The position numbers were made by a program, and so were the translations under genes. A stretch of 64,000 bases of DNA, taken from assembly GCA_963777355.1 (NCBI GenBank), contig CAVZQK010000044.1, forward strand, positions 115,262-179,261, in the 5' to 3' direction. Origin of the DNA: DATJHM01 sp963777355. GTDB lineage: Bacteria; Chloroflexota; Ktedonobacteria; Ktedonobacterales; Ktedonobacteraceae. The notes under the pieces are model-generated. The model worked only from the letters and a program-made list of their open reading frames with translations, was not told where the DNA came from and did not search any database. Below, piece after piece: positions 26,931-37,204 of this stretch (position 1 is the first letter of the stretch; every line of letters starts with the position of its first letter).

Positions 26931-28316
26931 CTATTCCCATACCTGAATGGTCCCATCGGTGAGTGCGACTACAAGATGTTTTCCTGTAAAGTGTAGTGCG
27001 CTGATCTGCCAGGGATGATAGAGCTTTTGCAAAATCTGACCCGTGGTGATGGACCAGAGGTCGATTACTCCTTCATTGACCTCACTATCTTCACGCGCAA
27101 CCGCTAACCATTGTCCATCGGGCGAAATTCCCATGCGCGAACTACTCCCCATGCTGCCACTGCCTAATTCTGTGTAGGTGCCTGCCGTTGTGTCGCAGAC
27201 AAGAATCTTCTGACCCATAGAAACAAACGCGAGTGTATGGGTGTCTGGCGTAATGGCATAGGGAGGGGTACAATCAGCACAACGCCCTAACAGAATAGAA
27301 GAGGTGATTTGTGGCCGAAGACGATTCCCCAGACGCGCTTTGTTCTTCAAATTCCAGATGCGGACAATGCTCATCTCTTGTGTTTCTCCTGGTACCTGCG
27401 CACAGGAGAGAGTCAACAAGGTTTGCTGATCTTGTGAAAGGGCACGCAGACGAATAGCCCAGAACTGGCGCTTCTCAACACGTTCTTCAGCACAGATCAT
27501 TGGTTCACTGAGCACATTTGGGGCCGCCTGGAGATTGTGTGTGACGATATCACTGCCTCGTACCCCCAATGCACGAGGACCACGCGGATCTTCTGGCAAG
27601 AGGGGGAGTGCCATACGCAGATAACGTTGTCCATCTGGTTGCGCATGGAGTGTGGCGTCAAGTGAGTAGTGCGCTGAGACGGCTCGTTCGGTCAATCCAT
27701 AGCTCCAGAGTAGGGTACCACGATAGGCATCCCAGACATGAAGATAGAGGCGGCCCCAGCCTGCCAGGAGAGACCCGGCAGCGGAGAAGCGCAATTCGCG
27801 CAGTGATTCAATAGTGAAGGCTGGATCTGTGGCAAAGTGAATCGTTTCTGTAACCAGGTCGTTGTTTATTCTCCAGAGTCTGCCTTTGTTGTCGAGCGAA
27901 CCCGCCGCAATGATAAAACTATCAACTGTACGTACACTGTTGAGGGTTGTGACAACACCAAGCTCGCTCTGGAACGCAGGGCCTGCGCGAAGTGGCCCCT
28001 TTGAGCTAAAGATACGCAATTCTGAGAATTCAATGTCTTCATCAGGATCAAAGTTGTGAGGACGAGGACGACTACGCGCCGCACCTGCCCGCAGATCAAT
28101 TATGCCACCTATCACTGTATCGTAGCTCTGCCGCTTTTCGGCATCACTTAAAACCGCATAGGCACGATTAATGCGTTTCATCTGTGTTGCGCCTTCGGGG
28201 CCCGCAAGATCAGGATGAAAACGCCGCGCTAACTGGCGGTAAGCACGTTTGAGCGTATCTATATTTGCGTCGATTGGAACGCCGAGAATAGCATAATAAT
28301 TTTCAGGTGTATCCAT
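26931..28316 (-). CDS. J-domain protein fused to a WD40-like beta-propeller
   Basis: A 461-residue protein. Residues 5-66 are a J-domain (YYAILGVPIDANIDTLKRAY, HPD at 34-36, YAVLSDAEKRQSYD), the part that stimulates Hsp70 ATPase. From about 100 on it is a seven-bladed-type propeller with WD40-like segments (GSLDNKGRLWRI, VRIWNLKN, ISPDGQWLAVAR, VALTDGTIQVWE). There is no zinc finger or client domain of standard DnaJ, so the propeller may select the client or a cellular location. No frame break is seen. Confidence 0.85.
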   Translation of the reverse strand: MDTPENYYAILGVPIDANIDTLKRAYRQLARRFHPDLAGPEGATQMKRINRAYAVLSDAEKRQSYDTVIGGIIDLRAGAARSRPRPHNFDPDEDIEFSELRIFSSKGPLRAGPAFQSELGVVTTLNSVRTVDSFIIAAGSLDNKGRLWRINNDLVTETIHFATDPAFTIESLRELRFSAAGSLLAGWGRLYLHVWDAYRGTLLWSYGLTERAVSAHYSLDATLHAQPDGQRYLRMALPLLPEDPRGPRALGVRGSDIVTHNLQAAPNVLSEPMICAEERVEKRQFWAIRLRALSQDQQTLLTLSCAQVPGETQEMSIVRIWNLKNKARLGNRLRPQITSSILLGRCADCTPPYAITPDTHTLAFVSMGQKILVCDTTAGTYTELGSGSMGSSSRMGISPDGQWLAVAREDSEVNEGVIDLWSITTGQILQKLYHPWQISALHFTGKHLVVALTDGTIQVWE

Positions 28317-28386
28317 AACCTCAACCGTATCATATTCTTGAAAAGATGCGTAGAGAAAAATTCTCGATAGTCTCTATTTGAGCAAC

Positions 28387-29050
28387 TTACAGCGAAACAA
28401 TTCTGGTCCGTTCCCGCTCGTTTTTCTGTTGGAGGCGGCGCACTGCCCACATATACCAGGTGGCATATGTCCGATAGGGACGCCACAACTCGCCTCGCTC
28501 TAGAACCTCTTTTCGCGAAGGCCGTTCTGCCAACTCATAGGCCACACGCACCCCTTCCACAAAGCCTAGATCATCTACTGGCAAGACATCGGGTCGACCG
28601 AGCGCGAAAATAAGAATCATCTCGGCAGTCCAACGCCCAATCCCCTTGACTGCAACGAGCTTACTGATAATCGTCTCATCGTCTAATTCGGGTAAGCTCT
28701 CCAGGTCGAGTTCACCGCTCTGAATATGCTCAAGCAGATTGCGAATATAGCGTGCTTTTGGCGTCGAAAGGCCTACCGCACGGAGCGCTTCGTGCTCGAA
28801 TGGCATAAGTACTTCTGGTGTCACTGCTCCCCCCGGCGTGGCCGCACGCAGACGCGCCATAATTGCATCTGCCGCCTTCACTGAGATCTGCTGAGAGATG
28901 ATCGCATCGACCAGGGCCTCAAAAATATTCGGTTGCGGCACGAGCGTACATGGACCAACTTCAGCGATCACTCTCTTCAATACTGGATCGATATCGCTTA
29001 GATAAGTGCGTTGCTATAGTAAGAACATCTGTGAAAGATGATGATTGCAT
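28387..29050 (-). CDS. AlkA-like DNA-3-methyladenine glycosylase (frameshift near 29010)
   Basis: HhH-GPD base-excision repair enzyme removing alkylated bases. The main frame has IFEALVDAIISQQISVKAAD, the helix-hairpin-helix LVAVKGIGRWTAEM and the catalytic Asp in DVLPVDDLGF. One extra base near 29010 joins it to the upstream frame MQSSSFTDVLTIATHLS, giving SDIDPVLKRVIAEVGP. With the ATG at 29050 the length is about 220 residues, close to the family size. Confidence 0.83.
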
Positions 29051-29132
29051 CGAACTTCTGCCTGCTTTCGCATTATAACTATCTTCGCTATTGTACGATA
29101 CAAAAGCGCTAACAATGCAAGCTGATACACTG

Positions 29133-30582
29133 TTATTTCTTTGCGCCCTTATTTGGCTGCTTTTGCATAATGTTAGAGAGGTTGAGGCCAAGCGTCTGAA
29201 GGGAGATCATACCAATTGCCCCTATGAGTATGAGGCAGACGAGGTGAACCAGGATAGCCATTGCCGTCACTTTGTTCTCATTAAAGCCTAAAAGCCCGAC
29301 AAAAACGATGCCTTTTACTCCTTCGTTACTTCCTATACCCGCAGGCGGAGTAGGAAGAATTGAGAACATAGTATAAAGGGTATAGCCAAACATGGTTAGA
29401 CCGAGGCCTGGATTTAGTTGTACCGCATGAAAACCTTCCCAGGCAAAAAGACCCTCACAGGTAACTGCTAGCGCGGTAAGCAGAACGGCAGGGATGAAGG
29501 TTTTTGGCCTGCTTGCACCGGCCAGTAACGAGTCTACAAAACCCATCGCAAAGCCTTCGATTTTTCCACCAATCCCCTTTGGCAGTAATCTCAGAAAAAA
29601 GTTAATTACCATTACCGCTGCTTTACGGTTCCAGGCCGTTAACGCAATAACTACAATGAGACCAATGAGAATACCTCCTACCAGAGCCAGAATGAGCCAG
29701 AGTTCGGTATTCATATGGATACCAGGAATAAATGCACAATGGCGATAATAAAAAGTACTGGCATTAAGTCGAGAGCTTTATCTATTGCTACGGTTGGCAA
29801 CGATTGGCTAATAGGAACTCCTGCAACTTGCTTCAGAATTGCGCTCTTGGCCAGTTCGCCGCCCTGTACAGGCAATAAGAAGTTGATAAATACACCAATC
29901 CAGTAAACACGAATGACTTTGAAAACATTGATCTTCTGGACGGGATTTAAGAAGAGTTTCCAACGCACACCTCGGAAACTGAATGCAGCTACAAATGCCA
30001 GACCCGCCAGGCACGTATGAAGGATGCCGATAGGTGTGGTTAAACTTTCTCCAATAATTGCCATCTGGCTTTTACATCGATTAAACGCGCTAATAGGGCG
30101 AGAATGAGTATTCCAACTGCCAGTCCTATAATCGCTTTTACAATAGGGCTGTTTAGTAAGATTTTCCATTGCGGCTGCGGTTTTACAACGGTCTGTCCTG
30201 TTACCGCTGCATGCGCCCCCGTCATCGCATTTTTAATGTCTATCGCTGGCATCTGCACAGAGAGCATGCTACTCAATTGCATCAGTTGTACGGTGTTTAC
30301 GTTGCTAAGATTAAAGGCATCATCTAGCTCATCATCTATTTGCTGATAGTCATCAGGTGTGAGGTTGGTAATCGCCGCCCTATGCTGATTCAATGCTTCA
30401 GGATCAGCGAACAGGGATAATCGCCTTGTGGGTTGACGCGTAATATCTCTTTCATCATGTCCAGCTCTGACTGTATCTATTCTGGCTAGTGTTTCATCTG
30501 AAAAAGGCGCTGGATTTCTGATGAGTCTTGCAGGGCGAGCTGACCGTATTGGTGATGACGTCTCTTGTTTCTCTTGTTTCAT
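29133..30582 (-). CDS. Flippase-like integral membrane protein (lysylphosphatidylglycerol synthase TM region, YbhN type; two frameshifts)
   Basis: Three overlapping frames form one gene. The N-terminal 150 residues are soluble and charged, followed by a helix near IVKAIIGLAVGILILALLAR. The frame changes near 30050 to SLTTPIGILHTCLAGLAFV and FRGVRWKLFL, with VYWIGVFINFLLPVQGGELAK. It changes again near 29735 to the last part with ILPTPPAGIGSNEGV. The FLLPxQGGELAK and PTPPAGIGSxEG motifs are characteristic of the UPF0104/YbhN family, which is thought to move lipid-linked substrates. The long soluble head is unusual. The ATG at 30582 follows AGGAA. Confidence 0.8.
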
Positions 30583-30991
30583 CCATTCCTCGCAAAGTCT
30601 CGCTAGATGAGAGAATAAAATATATCCATATATATCTATTTTAAGGCGCATCTGCTAGACTTCATTGGCTGAAATAGAATGCATCATCTGGATGATATAT
30701 AGGAGCATGCTTGTACTTAATATAAAATATGTAAATAATACATGTGCAGATGGCTTGGTATGCCCAATATATTCTACAATCCGCTAGAACAAGGTTCCTT
30801 GCGTCTATGGTACCACGAATCAATGCAAATGGCTTAATGTAGCACGCTAATGGGGGCAATAAGTACCACTCGTTTTTCGTACGGAAAGTTTTGTAGGAGA
30901 AGCGCATATAATAACGGTGAAAAGAAATGAGAAAATTTTCTTGCTTCCAGGATCTCCTTTTCGTGAAAAAAGAAAAACACCTTTTTAGCGT
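30583..30991. other. Intergenic region without supported gene
   Basis: About 400 bases, AT-rich near 30700-30740. An 81-codon minus-strand frame at 30662-30907 has no ribosome site and no recognisable domain, so I do not call it. No hairpin or promoter was convincing. Confidence 0.4.
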
Positions 30992-31756
30992 CTAAATTTT
31001 TATCAACCTGGCTGGCAATGGGACATCTGTTATCCAGGCCCGCACGATTGCACTGAACAGCTCTGGGTCCTGAAGATTCCAGAGATGGCCGACATCTGGA
31101 ATGATTACTCCTTCCGCCCCCTCAAGTGTCTGGACTAGCTGTCGGGCAAAGCGTTTCTCCAGAAATGTTTCCTTCTGCCCAACCATGACCAACAATGGAA
31201 TCTCTATCTGTTCTGGCAGCTTTATTTTCGTGAGCTCATGATCGAAATGGCGGATAAATGCCGGTTTGCATGTACTCATTCCTTCAAAAATTAGATCTCG
31301 ATACTTTTGCGAGATATGTGCGCTTTTCATTAATAGATTGGTCAATTGTTCAGGGCTGAGCCAGCGCATAACTGGCTCATTAAGATCATTCAGGTGCGCT
31401 AAAAAAGGCGACAAGGGACCTGCTGTGCCGCTTACAAGAAGATGGTCAACAACTTCCGGTGTATCTCGTAGTACTCTCAGTGCTACTGCCCCGCCTGCTG
31501 AGAGCCCTACTATGTGCGCTTTACCTTGCGCGGTCTGTGTTTGAATAAGCTCTGCCACTCTACTCGCTGCATCTCGCAGGGTAAATGGTCCAATCTCTGC
31601 ACTCTTCCCCTGCTCCGGTAGATCAGGAGCCAGGCAGTAGTAATCAGACAGATCGGCGAACTGTGGCAACCATTGAGCACTGCTCAGCCCACCACCATGC
31701 AAAAAGACGATAGCTTCTGCTGTTGGTTCACCTGCCGAGCGAACGTAAAGTGACAT
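30992..31756 (-). CDS. Alpha/beta hydrolase
   Basis: About 254 residues from the ATG at 31756, which has AAAGG seven bases upstream. Two more in-frame ATG lie upstream, to 31783. Fold signatures: oxyanion loop FLHGGGLSSAQW, nucleophile elbow VGLSAGGAVAL with Ser, an acid near LLVMVGQKE, and catalytic His in DVGHLWNL. No lid signature points to a specific substrate. An esterase or lipase-like function is the most that can be said. Confidence 0.83.
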   Translation of the reverse strand: MSLYVRSAGEPTAEAIVFLHGGGLSSAQWLPQFADLSDYYCLAPDLPEQGKSAEIGPFTLRDAASRVAELIQTQTAQGKAHIVGLSAGGAVALRVLRDTPEVVDHLLVSGTAGPLSPFLAHLNDLNEPVMRWLSPEQLTNLLMKSAHISQKYRDLIFEGMSTCKPAFIRHFDHELTKIKLPEQIEIPLLVMVGQKETFLEKRFARQLVQTLEGAEGVIIPDVGHLWNLQDPELFSAIVRAWITDVPLPARLIKI

Positions 31757-31993
31757 AGTCTTGCCTTTCATCGCAGAGACCATGAGAATCGCGTAGGCAG
31801 ATCAGCCAGGCCGTCTCCCCCTCGCTTCTCGAATGTCACCAATTTTGCAAATGGCCTCTGACAAAGCAATAGTATTCGCTAGTATTGGATATATCTGTTG
31901 CCCCGGCTCAGATATAGCCTGACACATCTTTGAATATCATACAATAGGGTGAGTGAGAAATGGAAATGAAACGAAGAGGGAGGGAGAAAACTG

Positions 31994-34141
31994 ATGAGTG
32001 AGAACCAGACCCCAAATGGAGGTCATATTCATACAAATCGCTTGATCCACGAGACAAGTCCATATCTTTTGCAACATGCCCATAATCCAGTCGATTGGTA
32101 TGCCTGGGGCGAAGAGGCGTTAAATAGGGCACAGCAGGAGGATAAACCTATTCTTTTAAGTATCGGCTATTCGGCCTGCCATTGGTGCCATGTGATGGAA
32201 CGCGAATCGTTTGAGAATGAACAGATCGCTGCTTTGATGAATCAGGAATATGTGTGTATTAAAGTGGACCGTGAAGAACGGCCTGACCTTGATTCAATCT
32301 ATATGCAGGCTGTCCAGGCTATTACTCAACAGGGTGGCTGGCCTATGACGATGTTTCTTCTGCCCGATGGACGCCCATTTTACGGTGGTACCTATTTCCC
32401 GCCAAAAGATCGGCAGTATGGATCACAGATTATGCCCGGCTTCCCACGCATTTTGCTGGCAATGGCCAAAGCTTATCGAGAGCAGCACGAAGAGCTTGAA
32501 GAGCAGGCGGAAAATCTGGCAAACTATCTACGCCAGGGAAGTAGCGCTCCTCTCAAAACACGTGCTAGCGGCCAAAAAACCTCGGCCTCTGGGATCGAGA
32601 TGCTGGCGAAAGTAAGCCAGAGCATTATCGGTGAATTTGATCCCCAGCATGGCGGCTTTGGTCGCGCTCCTAAATTCCCTCATAGTATGGCTTTGGAATT
32701 CTTGTTGCGTATGCATCTCCATAAACAGCGTGGCGAGATTCCTGCGGGAAGCAGTGGCACTGCCTATACGGAGTTAGAGGTCGTTGAAAGCTCGCTCCAC
32801 CATATGGCCGAGGGTGGTATCTACGACCAGATTGGCGGCGGCTTCCATCGCTATTCAGTCGATGCCGAGTGGCTTGTCCCGCACTTTGAGAAGATGCTGT
32901 ATGATAATGCTTTGCTCAGCCAGCTCTATCTGCATGCCTATCTCGTGACAAAAGAGCCTTTTTACCGCCGTATCGTCGAGGAGACGCTGGATTATTGTGT
33001 CCGCGAGATGACTGCGCCCGAAGGTGGTTTTTATTCTACTCAGGATGCCGATAGCGAGGGTGAAGAAGGCAAATATTTTGTCTGGACTCCTCAGGAGGTT
33101 GAGCAGGTCTTGCCGCCTGAGATTTCGGGCCTCTTTATGCGCTATTATGATGTGAGCGCTAACGGTAATTTTGAAGGCAAAAACATTTTGCATGTTAGCC
33201 AGTCAGAGCAGGCGTTTGCGGCTGCGGAAAAGCTGAATCTGGCAGATGTACAGACTCTCCTTAAGCAAGGACGGACTCTGTTATTCGCGGCCCGCGAGAA
33301 ACGTGTTAAGCCTGGTCGCGATGAAAAGATTTTGACCTCCTGGAATGGGTTGATGTTGCGTAGCTTCGCTGAGGCCGCCCGCTATCTCGAACGCCCTGAT
33401 TATCTCCAGATTGCCCAACAGAATGCCGAGTTTCTGCTCAGCAGGATGCGTCAGCAGAATCGCCTCTTGCGTACCTATAAAGATGGCCGGGCACACCTGA
33501 ATGGCTACCTGGAAGATTACGCTTTTCTGGCCGCTGGTTTGCTCGCTCTGTACGAAGCGAGTTTTAATCCACGCTGGTTCCGTGAGGCACGGGCGCTGAT
33601 CGATCAGGCCATTCTGCTCTTTGCCGATGAGCAAAATGCTGGCTTTTTTGATACCGGGACTGATCATGAGACGCTGATTAGCCGCCCGAAAGATAGTATG
33701 GATAATGCTACTCCCGCAGGTAATAGTATTGCCGCTGAGGTATTATTGCGCCTGTCTGCTCTGAGCGGCGAACAGACCTATCGTCAACGTGCTGAAGAGT
33801 ACTTGCAGGGCCTGTCGGATCTGGTCTTACAACATCCGCAGTTCTTTGCCCAGGTGATCATTGACCTGGATTTTGTCTTGTCTGGCAGCAAAGAGATTGC
33901 TCTTCTGGGAAAAACCGCCGATTCCGCTACTCAGGAGCTTCTCAAGGTTGTTAATACGCGCTATCTGCCCAATAGCGTTCTGGCCTGTGCTGCCCCTGAT
34001 GATAAGGATGCTCTAGAGACTGTTGCTTTATTAGCTGAGCGACCTCTGAAGGAGAATAGGCCGAGTGCTTATGTCTGTCAGAACTTTGCCTGCCTTGTCC
34101 CTGTCAATACTGCTGAAGAACTGATACGTCTCCTGGCGTAG
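31994..34141 (+). CDS. DUF255 thioredoxin-domain / six-hairpin-like protein (YyaL/SSP411 family)
   Basis: A 715-residue cytosolic protein, full length for the family. N-terminal thioredoxin-like domain with NRLIHETSPYLLQHAHNPVDW and the CHWCH motif (about residues 60-65), then KVDREERPDLD and GGWPMTMFLLPDG. The remaining 500 residues form an alpha/alpha-barrel as in N-acylglucosamine epimerases (GGIYDQIGGGFHRYSVD, VPHFEKMLYDNALL). The biochemical role is unknown in general. The ATG at 31994 follows GGGAGG at 31978-31983. The open frame is intact over 2.1 kb. Confidence 0.93.
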   Translation: MSENQTPNGGHIHTNRLIHETSPYLLQHAHNPVDWYAWGEEALNRAQQEDKPILLSIGYSACHWCHVMERESFENEQIAALMNQEYVCIKVDREERPDLDSIYMQAVQAITQQGGWPMTMFLLPDGRPFYGGTYFPPKDRQYGSQIMPGFPRILLAMAKAYREQHEELEEQAENLANYLRQGSSAPLKTRASGQKTSASGIEMLAKVSQSIIGEFDPQHGGFGRAPKFPHSMALEFLLRMHLHKQRGEIPAGSSGTAYTELEVVESSLHHMAEGGIYDQIGGGFHRYSVDAEWLVPHFEKMLYDNALLSQLYLHAYLVTKEPFYRRIVEETLDYCVREMTAPEGGFYSTQDADSEGEEGKYFVWTPQEVEQVLPPEISGLFMRYYDVSANGNFEGKNILHVSQSEQAFAAAEKLNLADVQTLLKQGRTLLFAAREKRVKPGRDEKILTSWNGLMLRSFAEAARYLERPDYLQIAQQNAEFLLSRMRQQNRLLRTYKDGRAHLNGYLEDYAFLAAGLLALYEASFNPRWFREARALIDQAILLFADEQNAGFFDTGTDHETLISRPKDSMDNATPAGNSIAAEVLLRLSALSGEQTYRQRAEEYLQGLSDLVLQHPQFFAQVIIDLDFVLSGSKEIALLGKTADSATQELLKVVNTRYLPNSVLACAAPDDKDALETVALLAERPLKENRPSAYVCQNFACLVPVNTAEELIRLLA

Positions 34142-34147
34142 CGCTTT

Positions 34148-34873
34148 TTAGTCATTGACATAACGAACCTCATTGGCGAGCTGATGGCGGAAGAGGGTGC
34201 CGTTACAGGCCAGACGTTCGAGGGCCTGCGTTGCTGCCTGGATTTCACGATCACTGACTGGTTTATCCGGCGGCGCGAATTGTTGCGCCGCTTCTCCAGG
34301 AGTGAAAACCGAGAGGGATGTACGATGTTCATCCAGGTAGAGCGTAATGGCTTTCTCGTACCAGCTTACTAGATCGCCTTTTTTTGCTCTCATTTGAGGC
34401 GGTGGTACGACAATTAATACCGGACAAACCGCAAGCTGTAATACACGACGTGAGATGCTGCCAATGAAAAAACGCCGCAGTTTCTGACGCCATGACTCCC
34501 CACGACTTCCCAGTACGATCATTCCTACATGTTGCTCCTGCGCAACTTTTACTACTTCTTCCGCTGTAATCCCCACACGAATGCAATTCTCAATATGCTC
34601 AAGCCTGAAACCGTGTTGCTGAATAAGCAGACGAGCCTTCTTGAGAATCTCTTCGGCCTGGCTTTTTTGCCAGCTAGAAATAGTCGTAGGCATGGATTGA
34701 CCGACGTAAATACCTGGGTGGGTTGTCGCGGTCTGTATCACTGGCATCACTGTGAGCAAAAGGAGCGAATAAGAAGGCGAGGCCTGCTCGGAGATCTCAC
34801 AGGCCGTGATGAGTGCACGTCGTGTCGCGGGAGAGAGTTCCGCGTCGATACCTAGCAAAATCTTTCTCTGCAT
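34148..34873 (-). CDS. UspA-family stress protein with C-terminal extension
   Basis: A 241-residue protein. Residues 1-150 form one Usp domain (RKILLGIDAELSPATRRAL at the start and VGMIVLGSRGESWRQKLRRF followed by GSISRRVLQLAVCPVLIV at the end), with the GxxG-type ATP motif. The last 80 residues are an extra helical part not seen in standard single Usp proteins. A role in stress is family knowledge. The region upstream has an AGCTAAC/GTTAGCT inverted repeat at 34893-34919. Confidence 0.82.
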   Translation of the reverse strand: MQRKILLGIDAELSPATRRALITACEISEQASPSYSLLLLTVMPVIQTATTHPGIYVGQSMPTTISSWQKSQAEEILKKARLLIQQHGFRLEHIENCIRVGITAEEVVKVAQEQHVGMIVLGSRGESWRQKLRRFFIGSISRRVLQLAVCPVLIVVPPPQMRAKKGDLVSWYEKAITLYLDEHRTSLSVFTPGEAAQQFAPPDKPVSDREIQAATQALERLACNGTLFRHQLANEVRYVND

Positions 34874-35247
34874 TGTTTCTTAAAGAAAGGTGAGCTAACT
34901 AACGTTCTACTGGTTAGCTAGCACATTGTACTCTAGTTCGACTAAAGGTAACCTTGCTTATGTACAGAGTATACCTGTTTTCTAAGGAAGAGGCAAGAAA
35001 TAAGATATTTGCCGTATCTAGTAAGGAAAACATCGAACTCTTCGCATTTTATTTTGAGTTATTCGTATCCTAACACGACAAAAATGTGTTCCTTGTAAAT
35101 GAAGGGCTAATACGAATTCAGGTTCTAAAAAGTTACAAGGCGCGTTGGATGAAAATAGATACAGAACGTTTATCTGGCTAGATGGTTATTGTAAGACGGG
35201 TTATACCATGCAGTTGCCCTGCTGAAGGGAAAAGTAGGTAAGAAGCT
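34874..35247. other. Divergent intergenic region between the UspA and sigma-like genes
   Basis: The only notable element is the inverted repeat AGCTAAC (34893-34899) / GTTAGCT (34913-34919), 20 bp upstream of the UspA start. The remainder is AT-rich without a gene. Confidence 0.4.
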
Positions 35248-35934
35248 ATGGGTATGAAAATGGATACACCTCCTAAAGATATGGATCTGCACGAACTGAG
35301 TCTGTTGGGCGCAATTGAACTTATGCGCTATCGCCGAAGAGAGCCTAGTAATGATAAATATTGCCTGGAGATTTTTCGCAGGGCTGTCTTAGAGCGCGAC
35401 CATGACGCCTGGGCCGTTCTGCAACAACAATTTAATGAGCATGTACGGCTATGGATTAGTCGCCATCCTCATAAAGAGTCGGCGCTACGTCATGAAGATG
35501 AGCAGAGCTATATTGATGATACCTTTGCCCGCTTCTGGCGCGCTGTCAGCGAGCAGAGGCTGGCCTTCTCCACTCTAGCCTCCGCTCTGAACTATCTGCA
35601 TCTTTGCCTCAATTGTGCAATTATGGATACGTTACGTGCCTATTCAAAATCACGCGAAGAGCCAATTCCAGACTATGGACACCCGGATGAGCCGCCTTTC
35701 GAGGACGTTTATCTGGAAAATGAACTCTGGGAAGTCGTCCAGGGTATTTTACCTGGCGAGAAAGAACGCCGTGTTGCCTATCTCCATTTTCATTGTAATC
35801 TGAAACCTAGAGAGATTATCCGCTATTGCCCTAAAGAGTTCAATAATGAGGATGAAATCTATCGCCTGAAGCGCAATATTATGGAGCGCATCTTGCGCAA
35901 TGCTGATAAGATTCGCTGGAAATTAGGGAATTGA
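35248..35934 (+). CDS. Sigma-70-like regulatory protein
   Basis: A 228-residue protein with a divergent ECF-type region 2 (VLQQQFNEHVRLWISRH, DDTFARFWRAVSE, ALNYLHLCLNCAIMDTLRAY) and a region 4-like tail (EKERRVAYLHFHCNLKPREI, then a helix with RLKRNIMERILRNADKIRW). I read it as a sigma factor or relative specialised in this lineage. The next plus-strand gene encodes a zinc-finger protein like anti-sigma factors, so the pair may be a sigma/anti-sigma unit. The downstream gap of 289 bp is longer than usual. Confidence 0.72.
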   Translation: MGMKMDTPPKDMDLHELSLLGAIELMRYRRREPSNDKYCLEIFRRAVLERDHDAWAVLQQQFNEHVRLWISRHPHKESALRHEDEQSYIDDTFARFWRAVSEQRLAFSTLASALNYLHLCLNCAIMDTLRAYSKSREEPIPDYGHPDEPPFEDVYLENELWEVVQGILPGEKERRVAYLHFHCNLKPREIIRYCPKEFNNEDEIYRLKRNIMERILRNADKIRWKLGN

Positions 35935-36223
35935 TTAAAAGGAGAATTGCCTCGGCTCGCAAATACCTCGTCGATTCTAGCTATCCTATCGAGAAGTTGA
36001 TGTCCTAAAAATTTGCTCATAGCCCGTTCATCCAGCAATAGTAGTTTCACGTGAGAAGAGAACATCTCGATAGTTGAGTTTAAAATGTGTCTAAAATAAG
36101 CAGTTCTGTCTTTTTGGAATGGATTGGTCGAAGATGGGTAGAGAGTGCATTGAAACGAAGCTGCTTTATGACACGTTCTTAAAGAGAGATAGGAAGAAAA
36201 TAGACACGACGAGGAATTTATTT

Positions 36224-36568
36224 ATGCATGATGGCTCACACCTGCCGCCACTCCCTGATGAAGACGCAATTTTGCGCTCTGTCCTCGATGATGAACCTTT
36301 ATCGCCGGAGGCTCTGGAGCATGTCAATAGCTGTTCTCTCTGTCAAATGCACGTTTCTCGCTTTAAACGTATGAATGCCTATCTTCTCAAAAATTTGTAT
36401 CGTAGTACTTGCCCCAGTATAACGCTGCTCAATCAGTATTGCGCTCAGTTGTTGTCCGATCAAGAGACTGCCGCTCTCTCTTATCATATTAAAAACTGTC
36501 CTCTCTGCGCTCAGGAGGTCGAGGTGACACGCCAGGTGCTGGCGGATTTTGAACCTTTTCCTTCCTGA
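36224..36568 (+). CDS. Zinc-finger anti-sigma-like protein
   Basis: From the ATG at 36224, with GAGGA eight bases upstream, a 114-residue protein. The open frame extends upstream to 36119 but without a ribosome site. Two HxxxCxxC modules are visible: LEHVNSCSLCQMHVSRF and LSYHIKNCPLCAQEVE, the zinc-binding pattern of ZAS-type anti-sigma factors. It has no membrane helix, so it would be a soluble regulator. The likely partner is the sigma-like protein upstream. Confidence 0.75.
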   Translation: MHDGSHLPPLPDEDAILRSVLDDEPLSPEALEHVNSCSLCQMHVSRFKRMNAYLLKNLYRSTCPSITLLNQYCAQLLSDQETAALSYHIKNCPLCAQEVEVTRQVLADFEPFPS

Positions 36569-36611
36569 GCTCACTTTTTTTAGAGAGGGACGCACAAATG
36601 AAGCTCTGGCC

Positions 36612-36902
36612 TCACTCTCCTGTGAAAAGTTGTAGTATGGCGACAAAAATGACGGCCCCAATAAATGAGATGAAGACGCTGCCACAAAATGTGAAATGAC
36701 CTATATCTAGAGCACTGGCCAGAATACCACCAATAATTGCACCAATCAAACCAACAACGGTGTTTCCCAGACAGCCAAAGCCGCGTCCACGCACAAAAGT
36801 GCTCCCTAGATACCCTGCGATCAGGCCCATAAGTAGCCAGCCGAGAATACTTCCAGGCTGCAATATTTGTGTGATTGTAATCATATGAATGCTGACATGC
36901 AT
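36612..36902 (-). CDS. GlsB/YeaQ/YmgE-family (transglycosylase-associated) membrane protein
   Basis: A 96-residue membrane protein with three glycine-rich helices: ILGWLLMGLIAGYLGSTFVR, GCLGNTVVGLIGAIIGGIL, and FISFIGAVIFVAILQLFTGE. The pattern RGRGFGCLGNTVVGLIGA is typical. The family is linked to stress in other bacteria, but its biochemical role is unknown. A similar glycine-rich membrane module forms the C-terminus of the TIR protein near 12.2 kb. Confidence 0.83.
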   Translation of the reverse strand: MHVSIHMITITQILQPGSILGWLLMGLIAGYLGSTFVRGRGFGCLGNTVVGLIGAIIGGILASALDIGHFTFCGSVFISFIGAVIFVAILQLFTGE

Positions 36903-37204
36903 TGTAGAGTTGCTCCCTTGCTAGCCTATTCTATTTTTTTCTATTTTTGATCTGAAGCAAACCGCCATAAAGTTTCTTGTTAAAAAGGTTATTGGCAATA
37001 AACGCTGCAATGTATACGCCTGAAGCTATGAAAGGTTAGAAGGAAACTGTCCTTTTGGCCTTTAAGATACCCCTAAATTTTGAAGCGTCTTTTCTTGCCT
37101 ACTTTTGCAAAAAGTTGCGTATTATTATTATAGATGGCCTGTGACGATTTGGCATTTAGCGTCTGTTGTTATAGATAGTAGTCCAGGCGAAAAGAGGTGT
37201 CGGC

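Noticed and set aside
30662..30907. 81-codon minus-strand open frame
   Set aside because: No ribosome site and no recognisable domain; the hydrophobic stretch is weak.
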